Assembly (NCBI GenBank): GCA_964462185.1
Contig: CAYWWV010000032.1
Coordinates: 1-14,919 of the forward strand
Length of the DNA stretch: 14,919 nucleotides
From: RBG-16-57-9 sp964462185
GTDB lineage: Archaea > Thermoproteota > Bathyarchaeia > TCS64
Direction of reading: 5' to 3'
In this document: positions 7,223 to 13,087 of the stretch, one piece after another
Layout: every line of letters begins with the position of its first letter
Numbering within the stretch: the stretch's first letter is position 1
Notes under the pieces: model-generated
Databases searched by the model: none
Told to the model about the DNA's origin: nothing
What the model saw: the letters and a program-made list of their open reading frames with translations, nothing else
Made by a program: the position numbers and the translations under genes

Positions 7223-7408
7223 GCCCCTCTGGGCCAGCCTCTGGAGGGCGTCTCGGATCTGGTCGCGGCTTAGGGTTAGGTGGTGTTGGAGCTCGGAGGC
7301 CCTGGCCCTCCCCTCCTCCAGGAGGAGGGCGAAGGCCACCTTGTCCATGTTGGTGATCCTTCTCAACCTCTGCAACTCGATCAGCGTCTTCACCACGGGT
7401 TCCCACAT
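7178..7408 (-). CDS. Small winged-helix DNA-binding protein
   Basis: A 76-residue protein with a single winged helix-turn-helix: an N-terminal helix (EPVVKTLIELQRLRRI), then VAFALLLEEGRARASELQHHL as helices 1-2, SRDQIRDALQRLAQRGLV as the recognition helix, and a short wing YEPSTRRYRLL. It looks like an ArsR/MarR-type archaeal regulator without an effector domain; ligand and targets are unknown. I chose ATG 7408. Extension to a TTG at 7471 (97 residues) is possible, but the added residues, which include two cysteines, look non-conserved. It is convergent with the MFS gene (45-bp overlap, TGA stop) and divergent from the YbaK gene. Confidence 0.72.
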   Translation of the reverse strand: MWEPVVKTLIELQRLRRITNMDKVAFALLLEEGRARASELQHHLTLSRDQIRDALQRLAQRGLVAYEPSTRRYRLL

Positions 7409-7530
7409 ATAACAGTATCGATTAAAGTCGAAGCATGGTACGTCGATAGACGAAGAAAGTTGTTTGGCCAAGCCCTCCCCACCCCCACAGGCTGGAAAAG
7501 ACTAAACCCCAGAAGCCCCCAGAAACCCCC
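7409..7530. promoter_or_regulatory. Divergent spacer between winged-helix and YbaK genes
   Basis: It holds an AT-rich element at 7420-7427 (minus-strand side), a short hairpin CGTC-GATA-GACG at 7441-7452, and a TATA-like AAAAGACTAAAC at 7496-7507 whose position fits a leaderless start at ATG 7531. Next to the ATG there are imperfect CCCCAGAA-type repeats. Nothing coding is convincing here. Confidence 0.35.
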
Positions 7531-7995
7531 ATGAGCCAATACGTGGAACGCCTCCGCAAATACATCCAGGAACACGGCGTGGAGGCCGAGGTCCTCACCT
7601 TCAACCAGTCCACCCACAGCGTAGCCGAGGCCGCCGCAGCCGTGGGGGCCAGCCCCGGGGAGTTCGTCAAATCCATATGCATGATTGGGCCCGGGGGCCA
7701 GCTCATAGTGGCCATAGTCAAGGGGGAGCACCGGGCCAGCACCAGGAGGGTGGCCAAGGCCCTGGGCATCGAGAGGCCAAGGGTGGCCACACCGGAGGAG
7801 ATCCTGGAGAAGACGGGGTACCCTGCCGGCGGGGTGCCCGCCTTCGGGTATGAGGCCACCTTCCTCATGGACCCCAAGGTGCTGGAGAAGGAGAAGGTCT
7901 ACAGCGGCGGGGGCTCCGAGAACGCCTTAACCCTCATGTCCCCCAGGGAGATGCTCCGGGTGAACGGCGCCCAAGTGGCCAGGGTCCGATCCTAG
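7531..7995 (+). CDS. YbaK/EbsC-family aminoacyl-tRNA deacylase
   Basis: A free-standing editing domain of the YbaK/ProX superfamily, which hydrolyses mischarged tRNA in trans (classically Cys- or Ala-tRNA(Pro)). At 154 residues it is the normal single-domain length. Family landmarks are the VKSICM strand with the conserved lysine K47, the ST(R/K)RVAKALG helix, TPEEILEKTGYPAGGVPAFG (87-106), and a C-terminal VYSGGGSENALTLMSPREMLR segment. The exact tRNA substrate cannot be read from the sequence, as YbaK, ProXp-ala and related clades differ subtly. ATG 7531 is probably leaderless. The stop TAG sits in a CTAG shared with the convergent methyltransferase gene. Confidence 0.9.
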   Translation: MSQYVERLRKYIQEHGVEAEVLTFNQSTHSVAEAAAAVGASPGEFVKSICMIGPGGQLIVAIVKGEHRASTRRVAKALGIERPRVATPEEILEKTGYPAGGVPAFGYEATFLMDPKVLEKEKVYSGGGSENALTLMSPREMLRVNGAQVARVRS

Positions 7996-8597
7996 CCTGC
8001 CTTCACCGCGGTGAGGACCCGGTAGCCGCTTTTAATGGCCGAGACGGTGTGGCCCCCGAATACCTGGTCTATGTGGTTGGCCAGCATCTTGGCCCCCTTG
8101 TTGCTCTGGGCCACCATTTGGAGCAGGCCCCCCTCCCTGAGGCGTTGGTGGGCCCCCTCCACCATGGGGTAGACCACCCGCCTCATACCCGCAGATATGG
8201 GGGGGTTGGACACCACGGAGTCGAACCGGGTTTCCCCCAGGCATCGGTAGAGATCACCCCGCCGCACGGTGCAGTTAATCAGGTGGTGGGCCTTCACATT
8301 CATGCGGGCCAGCCTCACGGCCCTGGGGTTGATATCGGTCATCCACACGGAGAGGCCTGGGCTCTCCAGGGCAGCCAGGATTCCGAGGACCCCTATGCCG
8401 CAGCCCATGTCTAAGAGGTTTCCCTCTCGGGGCACCTCCATGGTCTCCGCCAGTAGCCGGGTGCCGTTGTCCACCCGCTTCCAGCTAAACAACCCTGGGG
8501 CGGTGTAGAGCCTCAACCTGCGCCCCCTCAAGGTGGCTTCCACCACCCCTAGTTCCATGGGGGCGGTGGGCTTCTCCGAGAAGTAGTGGCTATTCAC
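7992..8597 (-). CDS. MJ0882-like class I methyltransferase (RsmC-type fold)
   Basis: A SAM-dependent methyltransferase of 201 residues matching the archaeal MJ0882 family, related to the C-terminal half of RsmC/RlmG, which make m2G in rRNA. Visible motifs: HYFSEKPT at the N-terminus (characteristic of MJ0882), SAM motif I LLDMGCGIGVLG (61-72), the acidic ribose contact DINPRA (88-93), and catalytic motif IV SNPPISAG (130-137), the NPP motif of N-methyltransferases. The family's own substrate is, to my knowledge, not firmly established; rRNA is the inference. Start is GTG 8597, fixed by a strong GAGGAGGG ribosome-binding site 8 nt away. It lies 14 nt after cbf5 on the same strand, an apparent operon. 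The stop is in a CTAG shared with the YbaK gene. Confidence 0.9.
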   Translation of the reverse strand: MNSHYFSEKPTAPMELGVVEATLRGRRLRLYTAPGLFSWKRVDNGTRLLAETMEVPREGNLLDMGCGIGVLGILAALESPGLSVWMTDINPRAVRLARMNVKAHHLINCTVRRGDLYRCLGETRFDSVVSNPPISAGMRRVVYPMVEGAHQRLREGGLLQMVAQSNKGAKMLANHIDQVFGGHTVSAIKSGYRVLTAVKAG

Positions 8598-8604
8598 GGC
8601 CTAA

Positions 8605-8612
8605 CCCTCCTC
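8605..8612 (-). promoter_or_regulatory. Ribosome-binding site of the methyltransferase gene
   Basis: On the minus strand this reads GAGGAGGG, overlapping the cbf5 stop region and 7-8 nt before the GTG at 8597. It decides that non-ATG start and shows that internal operon genes here use Shine-Dalgarno initiation, while promoter-proximal genes appear leaderless. Confidence 0.7.
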
Positions 8613-9589
8613 TACCAGCCTCTGGGGTAGACGCCGCTGGGCATGATGACCCTGATTATGGTGGCTGCGATGCCGTGGTCCTCGGCTTGGATCTTGCCGC
8701 TGCTCATGGCCGCCTTCATGAGGGCCACGGCCTCCCCCTTCTGGGTGAAGACGGCCACCATGTCGTTGACCTGGATCCCCGATTCGTACCGGAGTATGCC
8801 TGGGACAGCCAGCTGGGCTCCGTTGCAGATGGCCTCCACCGCCGAGTCCCTGATCCAAATCTTGGGGAGCAGGGCCAAGGCGTCCTCGATGGGCCTCACC
8901 ACCCTCCTGAGAGCCGAGTCGTCCCCCTCCTCCCTCCACAGATCCACGGCCTCCCTCAACTCGTAGAGGGTGTGGGCCTCCTCCTCGGTGAAAGGGCCGC
9001 TGCGGGTCCTGCGTAGCTCCCTCATGTGAGCCCCACACCCCAGGACCTCCCCAACATCGTGGCAGAGCTTGCGGATGTAGGTGCCGCTCTGGCAGGCCAC
9101 CTTGAACAACCAGTTCACCCCATCCCCCTCCAAGAGGTCTATTCGGTAGATGCGGCGGGTCCTAAGCCTCCTGGCGACGCTGCTGCGGACGGGGGGCCTC
9201 TGGTAGACCTCCCCTTGGAAGAGGGCGAGGGTCTTCCAGACCCGTGGCTGGGAGACTCTTTCGTGGGTCCTCATCACGCAGACGTATTCCTTCCCCGAGT
9301 AGAGGAGGGCCTGGACGGCCTTGGTGCCTTTTTGGAGGGTTATGGGGAGGACCCCCGTCACCTTGGGGTCCAAGGTGCCGCCGTGCCCCACCCGGTCCAG
9401 CTCCAGCATCTTCTTCACCCAGGAAGCAACCTCGTGGCTGGTGGGGCCAGGGGTCTTGTCCACCACCACCAACCCGTATTGGAGCAGCTGGGGGGTGGGG
9501 CGCTCAGGGGGAGGGCAACCATACTCGGGGTTGGTCTCCTCCTCGGCCTTCACCCGAACCTCTCTGGCTATCTCCCAAGCCGGCCTCAT
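8612..9589 (-). CDS. cbf5: Cbf5, H/ACA RNP pseudouridine synthase (TruB family)
   Basis: Catalytic subunit of archaeal H/ACA ribonucleoproteins, making pseudouridine in rRNA and able to act on tRNA U55. 325 residues, normal for archaea. The catalytic aspartate is D74 in GHGGTLDPKVTGVLP (68-82). Other TruB/Cbf5 signatures are LVVVDKTPGPTSHE (40-53), YQRPPVRSSVARRLRTR (129-145) and GTYIRKLCHDVG (169-180). A C-terminal PUA domain covers about 243-320, with IWIRDSAVEAICNGAQLAVPGI at its start. ATG 9589 lies about 26 nt from a TATA box and is probably leaderless. The MJ0882-like methyltransferase follows after 14 nt. Partners Nop10, Gar1 and L7Ae are not in the window. Confidence 0.95.
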   Translation of the reverse strand: MRPAWEIAREVRVKAEEETNPEYGCPPPERPTPQLLQYGLVVVDKTPGPTSHEVASWVKKMLELDRVGHGGTLDPKVTGVLPITLQKGTKAVQALLYSGKEYVCVMRTHERVSQPRVWKTLALFQGEVYQRPPVRSSVARRLRTRRIYRIDLLEGDGVNWLFKVACQSGTYIRKLCHDVGEVLGCGAHMRELRRTRSGPFTEEEAHTLYELREAVDLWREEGDDSALRRVVRPIEDALALLPKIWIRDSAVEAICNGAQLAVPGILRYESGIQVNDMVAVFTQKGEAVALMKAAMSSGKIQAEDHGIAATIIRVIMPSGVYPRGW

Positions 9590-9612
9590 AGATATCCGTC
9601 ACTCAAGGGGCT

Positions 9613-9621
9613 AATTTAAAG
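9613..9621 (-). promoter_or_regulatory. TATA box of cbf5
   Basis: CTTTAAATT on the minus strand, centre about 28 nt before the cbf5 ATG at 9589. The transcript would begin at or within a few nt of the start codon. On the opposite strand of this 82-bp spacer, the CTTAACTA region at 9642-9649 is a plausible TATA element for the gene starting at 9672. Confidence 0.55.
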
Positions 9622-9671
9622 GGACTGCTTCCACCACAGCCCTTAACTAACCACCACACCAACACCAAAGC

Positions 9672-10844
9672 GTGGTAACCCCCCAAGCAGTCAGGCGTCT
9701 AACCCTCGAGAAACAGCTGCTCACCAGCCCCCCTTCGAACCCTGGGAAGGCCCCTGTGTATGAGACCGTGGAGCAACTGGGGTGCGTCCAGATCGACAGC
9801 ATAAACGTGGTGGAGAGAGCCCACTACCTCACCCTCTGGGCCAGACTGGGCCACTACCAAAAGAAACACCTGGAAGAGCTGGCGTATAGAGACAGAAAGC
9901 TATTTGAATACTGGGCCCACGGCAACAGCTACATCCCCACCACCCACTACAGGTACTTCACAAAGGACATGAAGGAGAGGGAGAAAGAACTACTCCCAAG
10001 ACTCAAAAAGAGGACGGGGAAAGGCAAAGAACTCGTAGAAACAGTCCTCAAACGCATAAAAACAGAGGGCCCACTGGCCTCCAAGGACTTCGACACCCCT
10101 AGGAGAGGCCAGGGCGGGTGGTGGAACAGGAAGGAGGAGAAGATAGCCATGGACTACCTCTTCAACGCCGGAATCCTAATGGTCTCCCACCGAGAAAACT
10201 TCCAACGCTACTACGACCTCACCGAAAACATCCTCCCCTCCAACACAGACCTAAGCCCACCCACAGACGAGGAGCGGGCGTGGTTCTTCATCGAGGGAAC
10301 CTTGCGAGCCCTGGGGGCTATACAACCCAGGGAGGCCCGGGAGTACTACCAGAGCTGGTGCGTGAAGACGGGGAAGACCGCCAAACAGATAGAGGCCATG
10401 CTGGTGGCTCGAGGGGAGGTGGTGGCTGTGGAGGTGGAGGGAGCCCAGGGGCCCTACTATTGTTTGGAGGGAGACGCCTCCAGGCTGGAGGAGTTGGAGG
10501 ACGACTTCGGCTTCGAGGACGTAAACATGCTGGTGTACTTCGACAACTATATGTGGCTCCGAGACCGGGTCCGATTCCTCCACGGCTTCGAGCCAAAGCT
10601 GGAGGTGTACATACCGAGGGAGAGGAGGATGTACGGCTACTACCATCTCCCCATCCTCTACGGGGACAGGCTGGTGGCTAGGGTGGAGCCCAAGATGGAC
10701 CGGGCTGAGGGAAAGCTCCTAGTAAAGGGCTACTGGACGGAGCCAGGCTTCAAGGAGACGGAGGACTACCAGGACAAGCTCCAAAAAAAGCTGGAGGCAT
10801 TCGCCTCCTTCCACGGCGCCCACGAAGTCGAGTGGCTGTGCTAG
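9672..10844 (+). CDS. YcaQ/AlkX-like winged-helix DNA glycosylase (HTH_42 superfamily)
   Basis: A 390-residue protein of the HTH_42 (AlkZ/YcaQ) superfamily. Bacterial members AlkZ and YcaQ (AlkX) are DNA glycosylases acting on bulky alkyl adducts and interstrand crosslinks. The N-terminal QLGCVQIDSINVVERAH (35-51) carries the catalytic Q-x-D (Q40, D42) of the YcaQ branch, in contrast to Q-x-Q in AlkZ. Further family landmarks: LFEYWAHGNSYIP, GWW, RYYDLTENILPS, MLVYFDNYMWLRDRVRFLHGFEPKLEVYIP, RRMYGYYHLPILYGDRLVARVEPKMDR and GYW near the C-terminus, from tandem winged helices and a C-terminal barrel. Start is GTG 9672, probably leaderless. It shares a CTAG stop with the following convergent gene. 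Codon endings are A/C-rich in the first ~200 codons and G-rich afterwards. Activity on crosslinks is inferred from the family. Confidence 0.85.
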   Translation: MVTPQAVRRLTLEKQLLTSPPSNPGKAPVYETVEQLGCVQIDSINVVERAHYLTLWARLGHYQKKHLEELAYRDRKLFEYWAHGNSYIPTTHYRYFTKDMKEREKELLPRLKKRTGKGKELVETVLKRIKTEGPLASKDFDTPRRGQGGWWNRKEEKIAMDYLFNAGILMVSHRENFQRYYDLTENILPSNTDLSPPTDEERAWFFIEGTLRALGAIQPREAREYYQSWCVKTGKTAKQIEAMLVARGEVVAVEVEGAQGPYYCLEGDASRLEELEDDFGFEDVNMLVYFDNYMWLRDRVRFLHGFEPKLEVYIPRERRMYGYYHLPILYGDRLVARVEPKMDRAEGKLLVKGYWTEPGFKETEDYQDKLQKKLEAFASFHGAHEVEWLC

Positions 10845-11620
10845 GAGGGGGCTTTCATCGTCCTCGTCTCCAGAGGGGGCTCCCCCTTGATTGAGAGGAC
10901 ATACTCATAGGCTGCCTCCACACCCTCCTCCGAGCCCTCCAAGAGGAAGACCCTGGCGCCCTCCCCCCCGTGGATGCCGCCACCAGCCACGGGGAAGGCC
11001 TCCACCTGGAAAAGCCTCCTGAAGGCTTCCACCTCGGTGACCACATCGCCGTGGACCACGAAGAGGCCGCAGGGGAAGCCAAGGGACTTGTCGATCCTCC
11101 CCACACCCATCTCCCCCGCCACATCCCTGAGGGAGACAGGGACCATCTTGTCCAAGCCCACGGGGATGACGACCTGGACACCGTTGCGAACCAGGTGCCC
11201 CCAGGCCGCCCCGATGGTCCCCCCACCGCCACCGTGGACCAGTATACCAGCGTCGCCATAGGGGTCTATGGCGTTGGCCCCCTTCACAAACACATCCTCC
11301 GGGCCCATGCGGGCGAGGAAGGGCACCAACTCTCCCGTGGTGCACTCCACCATCGAGCCCCCCTCATACACCCTGTGCTTATACCGGCCCTCAGCCACCG
11401 TGATGCTTGCGGCCTCACCCGTAACCACCCCCGCGGTAAACATGCCCTTGTCGGGCAGTTCCAACCCCGTCAACTCCTCCACCAAGTAGGCATTGGTTGT
11501 CCCCGTGGCCACCACCAGGATTCCCTCCCTGTAGGCCTTTCTAACGGCCTCCATATTGGCCACGCAGTGGGCTATGAGCCTCTTTCCCTCTGCTGGGGTC
11601 AGTGTGACTTGCGCCTTCAA
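10841..11620 (-). CDS. Conserved-looking protein of unknown function, possible ISOCOT-type fold
   Basis: 259 residues that I do not recognise as a named family. There is no signal peptide or membrane helix, so it is likely cytosolic. Notable segments: VVATGTTNAYLVEEL (36-50), which resembles the glycine/threonine substrate loop of ISOCOT-fold enzymes (sugar isomerases, CoA transferases, eIF2B relatives); FVKGANAIDPYGDAG (111-125); the glycine run VHGGGGGTIGAAWGH (128-142); VVIPVGLDKMVPV (150-162); and AFPVAGGGIHGGEGARVFLLEG near 213-234. Such repeated Gly-rich turns suggest an enzyme with a phosphate or nucleotide site, but the reaction is unknown. Start is TTG 11620, the only start consistent with a TATA box at 11650-11659. 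It is transcribed alone, behind a cluster of GTATTA half-sites, and ends in a CTAG shared with the YcaQ-like gene. Confidence 0.75.
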   Translation of the reverse strand: MKAQVTLTPAEGKRLIAHCVANMEAVRKAYREGILVVATGTTNAYLVEELTGLELPDKGMFTAGVVTGEAASITVAEGRYKHRVYEGGSMVECTTGELVPFLARMGPEDVFVKGANAIDPYGDAGILVHGGGGGTIGAAWGHLVRNGVQVVIPVGLDKMVPVSLRDVAGEMGVGRIDKSLGFPCGLFVVHGDVVTEVEAFRRLFQVEAFPVAGGGIHGGEGARVFLLEGSEEGVEAAYEYVLSIKGEPPLETRTMKAPS

Positions 11621-11649
11621 CTCGATCGAATACCATTGGGGCCCCAGGG

Positions 11650-11659
11650 TAAATAAGAT
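11650..11659 (-). promoter_or_regulatory. TATA box of the 259-residue unknown protein
   Basis: TATCTTATTT on the minus strand, centre about 34 nt before the TTG at 11620, giving a leader under 10 nt. A palindrome lies directly upstream (11667-11683). Confidence 0.5.
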
Positions 11660-11666
11660 ACCGCCA

Positions 11667-11691
11667 TAATACGGGGGGTATTACAGTATTA
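11667..11691. repeat. GTATTA half-site cluster upstream of the unknown gene
   Basis: TAATAC (11667-11672), GGGGG spacer, GTATTA (11678-11683): a perfect 6-bp inverted repeat. A third half-site GTATTA follows at 11686-11691, in direct orientation to the second. It sits about 8 bp upstream of the TATA box in the minus-strand promoter, where an activator or regulator would bind. Confidence 0.6.
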
Positions 11692-11725
11692 ATCCATGTT
11701 GGGTGGGCCCCCACAAATAACGGCG

Positions 11726-11757
11726 AAAAGGAAAAGCCTCCACCCCACCATAAAAAC
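11726..11757 (-). terminator. T-rich termination region after the CARF-like regulator gene
   Basis: On the minus strand, two T-rich tracts (GGTTTTTATGG, then CTTTTCCTTTTC) begin about 23 nt after the stop of the 11780-12577 gene. Archaeal RNA polymerase terminates at such T-runs without a required hairpin. The call is positional and compositional only. Confidence 0.4.
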
Positions 11758-11779
11758 CCTTAACAGGTTCACGGAAAGG

Positions 11780-12577
11780 CTAAGAGGCCTCCCCATGCAC
11801 CAAGGCCTCAGCGAATATCTCCCCGAAATCAGTGAGAGAGATGGCCTTCATCTTGCTACCCTTCTCCGAGACCACCAACCCCTTCATCTCCAGCCTTGAA
11901 ACCACCCTGCTAAACCGGTTCCGCAGGGTGCTATTTGCCTCACCGTATCCAAACCAGCGGATAATATCACTTATACTGTCAGCCCTCCCCCCATGCTCGT
12001 AAAGCAACACCAGCAGCCTCTTCTCTCGGGCCCACTCCCTCTCCTCCGTCTTGCTGCTGGGCTCCAACCGGTAGCCGGGGAGCTTCAACTCTATGGGCGT
12101 ACGGCTCTCCTGCTCCCTATTACGCTGGAACCATTCCTCGAACTCCGGCTCCCCCGGCCTCCCCTCCACATACCAAGCAGGGTTCTTGGAGGGAACCGAG
12201 TAGACGCGGGCGTTCCTAAACATGAGGGCCAGGGTCAAGGCGATCCCCATGGTGAGGTTGGTGGTGCTGGTGATGTCGATCAGGACGTCCTCCCCCACCT
12301 CCCGCGCCTGGCTCAGAATCCTGTAGATGGTTCTAAACGCGCTCCTCTGGTCCATAGGGTTGTAGGGCACCAGGACAGGGTCCAGGATCTCCAGCTTCTC
12401 CTTCAACTCCAAGGCGTTCGCCTTGCTCATATAGTTGAAGACATGGGTCCCAGGGTCCTCCCCCGTCTCACTGTAGAGCAGGTACAGCCGGGTTATCCCG
12501 TGGACCCTGCTCCAATATCTGATTCCGTCGAAAGCCCGCCTGTAATGGGTGCCCACCAGGCAAACGATGATCGTCAC
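11780..12577 (-). CDS. CARF-like ligand-binding plus winged-helix regulator (Csa3/DUF6293-like)
   Basis: 265 residues in two parts. The N-terminal ~135 residues look like a CARF-type Rossmann domain: strand 1 with its loop (IIVCLVGTHYRRAFDGIRYW, 3-22), strand 2 RLYLLYS (30-36), and the second nucleotide-pocket motif DVLIDITSTTNLTMGIALTLAL (97-118), matching the D-(I/V)-T-(G/S)-(G/T)-T pattern of CARF proteins. The C-terminal part (about 183-262) is a winged helix: EKRLLVLLYEHG, SISDIIRWFG, NRFSRVVSRLEMKGLVVSEKG, ISLTDFGEIF. This domain order is that of Csa3, which controls CRISPR-Cas, and of DUF6293 archaeal regulators. It is likely a cyclic-oligonucleotide- or nucleotide-sensing regulator, but no cas gene is present here. 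Start is GTG 12577 with GAAGGG at 12585-12590 as ribosome-binding site. Confidence 0.75.
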   Translation of the reverse strand: MTIIVCLVGTHYRRAFDGIRYWSRVHGITRLYLLYSETGEDPGTHVFNYMSKANALELKEKLEILDPVLVPYNPMDQRSAFRTIYRILSQAREVGEDVLIDITSTTNLTMGIALTLALMFRNARVYSVPSKNPAWYVEGRPGEPEFEEWFQRNREQESRTPIELKLPGYRLEPSSKTEEREWAREKRLLVLLYEHGGRADSISDIIRWFGYGEANSTLRNRFSRVVSRLEMKGLVVSEKGSKMKAISLTDFGEIFAEALVHGEAS

Positions 12578-12616
12578 GGGTTAGCCCTTCCAGCCAATGA
12601 AGACAGGGAGCCCACT

Positions 12617-12626
12617 CCTTATAAAA
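12617..12626 (-). promoter_or_regulatory. TATA box of the CARF-like regulator gene
   Basis: TTTTATAAGG on the minus strand, about 45 nt before GTG 12577, leaving a leader of about 19 nt that includes the GAAGGG ribosome-binding site. The element is nearly symmetric and could also drive transcription in the plus direction. Confidence 0.5.
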
Positions 12627-12778
12627 CCAACTGGACAATCCCATGTTTCGGTAATTGTTCCAAGCGGGACAGACATTCATGGATCAACCTTTTTTATCCC
12701 GACTATTCTCCCAAACTAGTAAGGCGGGTATTATTGGGGGACAAACAAGGTTAAGTAGGACTATTCCCCATATCCTTC

Positions 12779-12826
12779 CAACTAGAATTAGTGTGCCGCA
12801 TCCAACACGCACACTAGAGGTTGAGT
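12779..12826 (+). promoter_or_regulatory. Two NrdR-box-like sites / 8-bp inverted repeat before the redoxin-nrdD operon
   Basis: TAGTGTGC (12789-12796) and GCACACTA (12809-12816) form a perfect inverted repeat with a 12-nt loop. The same sequence can be read as the inner halves of two 16-mers, 12779-12794 and 12811-12826, which match the bacterial NrdR-box consensus acaCwAtATaTwGtgt at about 11 and 12 of 16 positions and start 32 bp apart. GAGG at 12817-12820, inside the second site, is the ribosome-binding site of the following gene. Confidence 0.4.
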
Positions 12827-12829
12827 AAG

Positions 12830-13087
12830 TTGAAGGTCACACTGTACTCCCTGCCCGACTGCCCCAAGTGTGAAAAGTTGAAGAAGTATTTGAAGAGGCG
12901 AAACATCCCCTACGAGTCCCTTTGGTTCGACACCGATTCCCAGACGGAGTTCGTCATGATGAACGTCTTTGGAAACCCCCCCATCCTAACCATAGGAGAC
13001 AAGGAGGTGGTGAGGACCAGCGAGGAGTTGTTTCAGGGCGAGGAGTTGATTGAGGAGAAGGTTGAGGAGTTGTTGAGGTTTGGCTAA
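12830..13087 (+). CDS. Glutaredoxin/NrdH-like redoxin
   Basis: A small thioredoxin-fold protein (85 residues) with the redox motif CPKC early in the chain (LYSLPDCPKCEKLKKYLKRR) and the cis-proline turn NPPILTIGD typical of glutaredoxin/NrdH proteins. It probably passes electrons to the ribonucleotide reductase encoded directly downstream. The TTG at 12830 is preferred because GAGG at 12817-12820 is 9 nt away; the upstream TTG at 12821, which would add three residues, leaves no room for a ribosome-binding site. The gene overlaps the start of nrdD by 8 nt, implying translational coupling. No other start (ATG/GTG) is available near the N-terminus. Confidence 0.88.
   Translation: MKVTLYSLPDCPKCEKLKKYLKRRNIPYESLWFDTDSQTEFVMMNVFGNPPILTIGDKEVVRTSEELFQGEELIEEKVEELLRFG

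Noticed and set aside
11703..11714. GTGGG...CCCAC short inverted repeat
   Set aside because: Only 5-bp arms in a C/G-rich stretch; expected by chance and not followed by a T-run on the plus strand.
11696..11899. A 67-codon plus-strand open frame in the spacer between the unknown gene and the CARF-like gene
   Set aside because: About 120 bp run antisense into the regulator's coding sequence, there is no ribosome-binding site, and the T-rich minus-strand tracts here are better explained as a terminator.
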